This document shows positions 61,107-64,000 of a stretch of 64,000 bases of DNA, piece after piece. The stretch covers positions 1,522,793-1,586,792 of the forward strand of contig CM030932.1 of the NCBI GenBank assembly GCA_018136815.1, read 5' to 3'. The position numbers and the translations under genes are program-made. Numbering within the stretch: position 1 is the first letter of the stretch; every line of letters starts with the position of its first letter. A model generated the notes under the pieces. The model was not told where the DNA came from and ran no database searches. It saw nothing but the letters and a program-made list of their open reading frames with translations. The DNA comes from Isochrysis galbana (lineage: Eukaryota > Haptophyta > Isochrysidales > Isochrysidaceae).

Positions 61107-61757
61107 TGTCGCGTTCCCGAATCGACACTCGTAAGGCTTCTCTTCGTCGTTCGGTATTTATCGTTATAATTCGCTGCTTTCTCTCGTCCTCGGTCAAAAG
61201 CTTCGCGTGGACGCATGGGATCTTGGGTTGTGGAGCGCTCTCTCTCTTTCTCTCGAAGAGATGGGAAGTTTCCCCACCTTTCTCCCTCCCAGGCGCCTCG
61301 CAAATAGGTTTAATTTGCTATCTTCCCTGCGTTTCTTTATCTGCTTCTGGGGGCAACCAGGTTTAATTTGCGACCTCTTCGTATCTCCCCCTTAGGCACA
61401 TCGCACTTCTCTCGTCTTATTCGATAGGTCTCTTGGAATCCTGCGCGGCAGGATTGCCCCTCGTTTCCGTTATGGTGCGATTCCCCTTCCAGACGAGATC
61501 GCCGACAGCTCGCCCTTTGATCGTCGTCCGTTGTCGAGCAAATTAAACCTATTTGCGAGGCGCCTGGGAGGAAGAAATGTGGGGAAACTTCCCTTCTCTT
61601 TCGAGAGAAAGAGAGAGAGCGCTCCACAACCCACGATCCCATGCATCCAAGCGAAGCTTTTGACCGAGAACGAGAGAAAGCAGAGAATTATAACGATAAA
61701 TGCCGAACGACGAAGAGAAGAGCGAAGCCTAACGAGTGTCGATTCGCGAATGCGACA
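61107..61757. mobile_element. Inverted-repeat (foldback) LTR2-like element
   Basis: Arms 61107-61315 and 61545-61757 are inverted copies of each other, both starting TGTCGC, then AATCGACACTCG, TCGGTCAAAAGCTTCGC, and GGCGCCTCGCAAATAGG. The 230-bp centre also occurs at 45400-45570. The start TGTCGC and the TTTAATTTGC blocks resemble LTR1, so it is probably a second LTR family in palindromic form. No TSD found. Confidence 0.6.
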
Positions 61758-62148
61758 ACGTGTCTTCTCGCCCCGTTTGGGTAAGAGAAGACGGGGGCGC
61801 CAGAGCCAGGAGGGAAGGGCCGCGGCTCGCCGCGGCCACTCGCTCTAGCGAGGGAGATTAGCGCTTCTGGGCTCCTATCTCACGAGTGCCCCCCCCCCCC
61901 CCCTGCGTTGCTTTTACCCGAAAGGGTTTTTCCCCCAGCGTGGACTCGAGGAGAGGACGCGCTGGGGTGCGCGGGGTCGGTGCATGCACTGGGGGGAGGA
62001 CAAATATCGAGGGGAGGGGGCAGTGCCCCCACCCCCCGGTATCACTCGGACACCTGGCCCGTCAGGCATGGCGGGATTCCGGGACGGAAAAGTTATGTCC
62101 AATTAGCTAGTGGGGTTGGCTAGGATATAACATTGATTATTTTATTTA
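61758..62148 (+). mobile_element. G/L-type element, 3' part
   Basis: Continues the body and 3' end of the element G family (GTGTCTTCTCGCCCCGTTTG, AAGGGTTTTTCCCCCAGCGT, GGCTAGGATATAACATTGAT plus TTATTTTATTTAT). The 5' part is replaced by the inverted-repeat element. Confidence 0.7.
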
Positions 62149-62700
62149 TCGTCTAGGCTCTAGGCCTAGGCATCTAGGCATGCAGAAGAGCATTGAAATA
62201 TTTTTTGAAATTTGAAATTTTTGTCGAAATTTGGGCAAACTTTTTGAAATTTTGCACATATTTTTGATCGAAATTTGGGCCGAAAAAAATTGAAATATCC
62301 GCCAGGCCCTAGCGAGTAGATTCCCTAGAGCTGCACAAGCCTACGAGTAAAAGGGGCTGACGGACGAGTAAGAGAGGTTAAAACAAGAGGGTCGATTCGC
62401 GGATACGACACTGGACGTGGACCCTCACACATCACACATGCGATATGGGATATGGATATGTGATATTATTATGTGAGCACCCCGTGACCCGTGAGCACCA
62501 ATGTACAACGCACCAGGCTGTGTATTCCGTGACTCACTCACCCGGCGTAGACGTGAATGGTGAGCGCACAGTGTCCGGAATTAGTTACCCACTCAGGATG
62601 CCCCGAGTTGCATGTTGCAAGCAGCCGCTCAGCGCGCCTAGTCCCCTGGTATGTCCTGGTTTTAGCTGTGGTATAGAAATAACTTCTTTCACTGCTGAGC
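62149..62700. other. AT-rich low-complexity stretch and spacer
   Basis: 62195-62310 is built from repeated GAAATTTG/TTTTTGAAA units, far more AT-rich than its surroundings. The rest has no supported gene. Confidence 0.5.
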
Positions 62701-62708
62701 ATATGATC

Positions 62709-62797
62709 TCCTCTGTAGTCTAGTTGGTTAGGATAGTCGGCTCTCAAGGCGTCTTCAGGGATCCCGACAGACTCGGGTTCGAGTCCCGGCGGAGGAA
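62709..62797 (+). tRNA. trnE-CUC: tRNA-Glu (CTC) with a 16-nt intron
   Basis: Full cloverleaf: acceptor TCCTCTG/CGGAGGA (one GU pair), D arm GTCT-AGTTGGTTA-GGAT, anticodon stem GTCGG/CCGAC (62736-62740, 62764-62768), anticodon CTC at 62743-62745, T arm TCGGG-TTCGAGT-CCCGG. Sixteen extra bases (62747-62762) sit after position 37, the canonical eukaryotic intron site. A box and B box are intact. CCA is not encoded. Confidence 0.9.
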
Positions 62798-62904
62798 ACC
62801 TTTTCTTTTGCACACGCGCGTTCACTTCTTAGGGGGGGGGTGAGTATGTAGTTGACGGGTGTTCTTATTGTCGCGCGCCGTGAGTGGGGTGTGTTCGCGG
62901 CGTT

Positions 62905-62990
62905 GCTGTGGAATGCATTTCGTTGTTTCGCTTGGTTGAGCGCCGCGGGGTGCATTTCGTTCTTTCGCTTGGTTGAGCGCCTCGTTTACG
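62905..62990. repeat. Short tandem duplication
   Basis: Two copies of a 35-40 bp unit: GCATTTCGTTGTTTCGCTTG and GCATTTCGTTCTTTCGCTTG, each followed by GTTGAGCGCC. No gene nearby. Confidence 0.7.
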
Positions 62991-63132
62991 CGGCGCGAGG
63001 AAAATTTTCAGGGTTTTTGACGGTGTTCACTCTGCACTCTGGGGGTCAAGGGAGTAGTTAGGTAGTTGACTATGCTCAAACGTGTCGCATTCGCGATCGA
63101 CCTCGTCCGCGGCCTTTGACTTTACTCGTTTC

Positions 63133-64000
63133 AACTAAGTTTATACTTAGACGCGATGGAGCGCGCCGCCGCGACTCCCCTCTCCTTCGGGCCCCTCGCC
63201 GAGGGCGCCCCCCCCAGTGCCCATGGAGCAGCCGCTGCCGAAGCGGCCGCGTCCGCCCACCGAGGCCGAGCAGGTGCGTGCGACTCCGGTCGCGCCACAC
63301 GGCCCGTGGCCCCGGCCACACCACCCATGGCAGCCATGCTGGCCTCCCCCATGGGGGGCAGCAGGCTGCTGGCAGCACCCCATCAATGCCAGGCTCAAGC
63401 TCAAGCAGCCACCCTTCCATTGGGCATGCCTTATGGCAGAGGCCCCTCTCGCCCTGGCAAGGGCCGCGCTGCTCCGGCAGCGCGGCCCGAGGCCGGGTGG
63501 CCCCTATGGGCACAACATCCACCCCACTGCAACGCACAACATACCCTCCAAAGACACCATCCCATACACACCACACCACACGCATGAGGCTCACATACAC
63601 GACCCTCCAGGGGAAGACCGGCACAGGACGGCACCTCCCGTCGCTCCCACCCGCACGACACTGACTATGAACACCCCCGCCCATGATCTATAGGACCAAG
63701 ACTCAGACGATGACAACAACATCACAGACTCAGATGACTCCTTTGACCTCTCATTCCATCAAGCCGGAGATATCATAATCCAAGACACGACGGTGTACGC
63801 TGCCATCGTCGAGCTCCTGCTAGAACTCGAGGGAGTAGACCCCGAGCCAGACTTCTGGGCCCGCTCGGCGAGGGCGAGGGGCCCGTGGCACATAGCGGTC
63901 AACGAAGACTGCGCACAGCAATTTGTAGCAAAATACGGCGACACTACCAACCTCCGCATCCACGCCCAAGACATCCCGGTACGCATCCGCGTCGAGTCCA
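63133..64000 (+). pseudogene. Second LINE copy, 5' end, continuing off the window
   Basis: Starts with the hairpin (CTAAGT/ACTTAG, loop TTAT, 63135-63150), ACGCG, then ATG 63156: MERAAATPLSFGPLAEGAPP. The frame shifts at a C-run near 63205-63212; the reading continues one frame over (KRPRPPTEAEQVRATPVAPH) to a TAG at 63691-63693, and beyond it in frame (SFDLSFHQAGDIIIQDTTVY, AAIVELLLELEGVDPEPDFW) to the edge. Collinear with the long LINE ORF, so one indel and one stop distinguish it so far. Confidence 0.85.

Overview
This is nuclear DNA of a unicellular eukaryote, most likely an alga with a complex (secondary) plastid. Most of the genes I could model are split by short introns (about 75-190 bp). 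Several encode mitochondrial or organellar proteins with N-terminal presequences: a BCKDK/PDK-type kinase, a LIPT2/LipB octanoyltransferase and a presequence-bearing topoisomerase II. The serine acetyltransferase starts with a signal-peptide-like leader, as expected for import into a complex plastid. The DNA is GC-rich, three modelled introns have GC donors, and one tRNA gene (Glu-CTC) carries a 16-nt intron. A haptophyte-like alga would fit, but I cannot name the lineage from the sequence alone. Two 100-N assembly gaps lie at 12782-12881 and 30501-30600.

Host genes form islands. They are topoisomerase II (917-5506, +), bifunctional peptidylglycine alpha-amidating monooxygenase (10095-12466, -), the BCKDK/PDK-like kinase cut by the first gap (13023-13954, -), a repeat-containing membrane protein (15562-17332, -), an elongin-B-like ubiquitin fold protein (31306-31817, -), octanoyltransferase (34047-35050, +), serine acetyltransferase (39842-40867, +), an Atg14/UVRAG-like protein (42131-44136, +), a coiled-coil protein (50384-52024, +), an LRR/ankyrin protein that looks truncated (52848-53912, +), an unrecognised three-exon gene (55660-56744, +) and the tRNA gene (62709-62797, +).

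Between the islands the window is a nested mosaic of transposable elements. The largest is a Ty3/gypsy chromovirus on the minus strand (20760 to about 30500) with protease, RT, RNase H, integrase and chromodomain. Upstream of the protease it carries a phage-type DNA methyltransferase-like domain. Its 3' LTR is intact, and a solo LTR with a GCGAG target-site duplication lies at 18465-19838. A LINE family is represented by a long ORF (disordered N-terminus, two CCCH zinc fingers, APE-type endonuclease, start of RT; 45597-48929, -) and by many fragments of its ends. Short non-autonomous elements of about 0.8-0.9 kb share LINE-like 5' ends and have 16-19 bp target-site duplications. A hAT-type MITE with perfect 17-bp TIRs and an 8-bp TSD sits at 33144-33344, about 3 kb from a decayed chromodomain plus BED-finger gene.

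Two features recur across the LINE-type copies. First, each intact 5' terminus carries a short hairpin whose stem sequence differs between subfamilies while its pairing is kept. Second, several copies end in sense-strand oligo(T) rather than poly(A), and in four cases target-site duplications fix that end precisely. The methyltransferase-bearing chromovirus and the covarying 5' hairpin are the strongest candidates for something undescribed.
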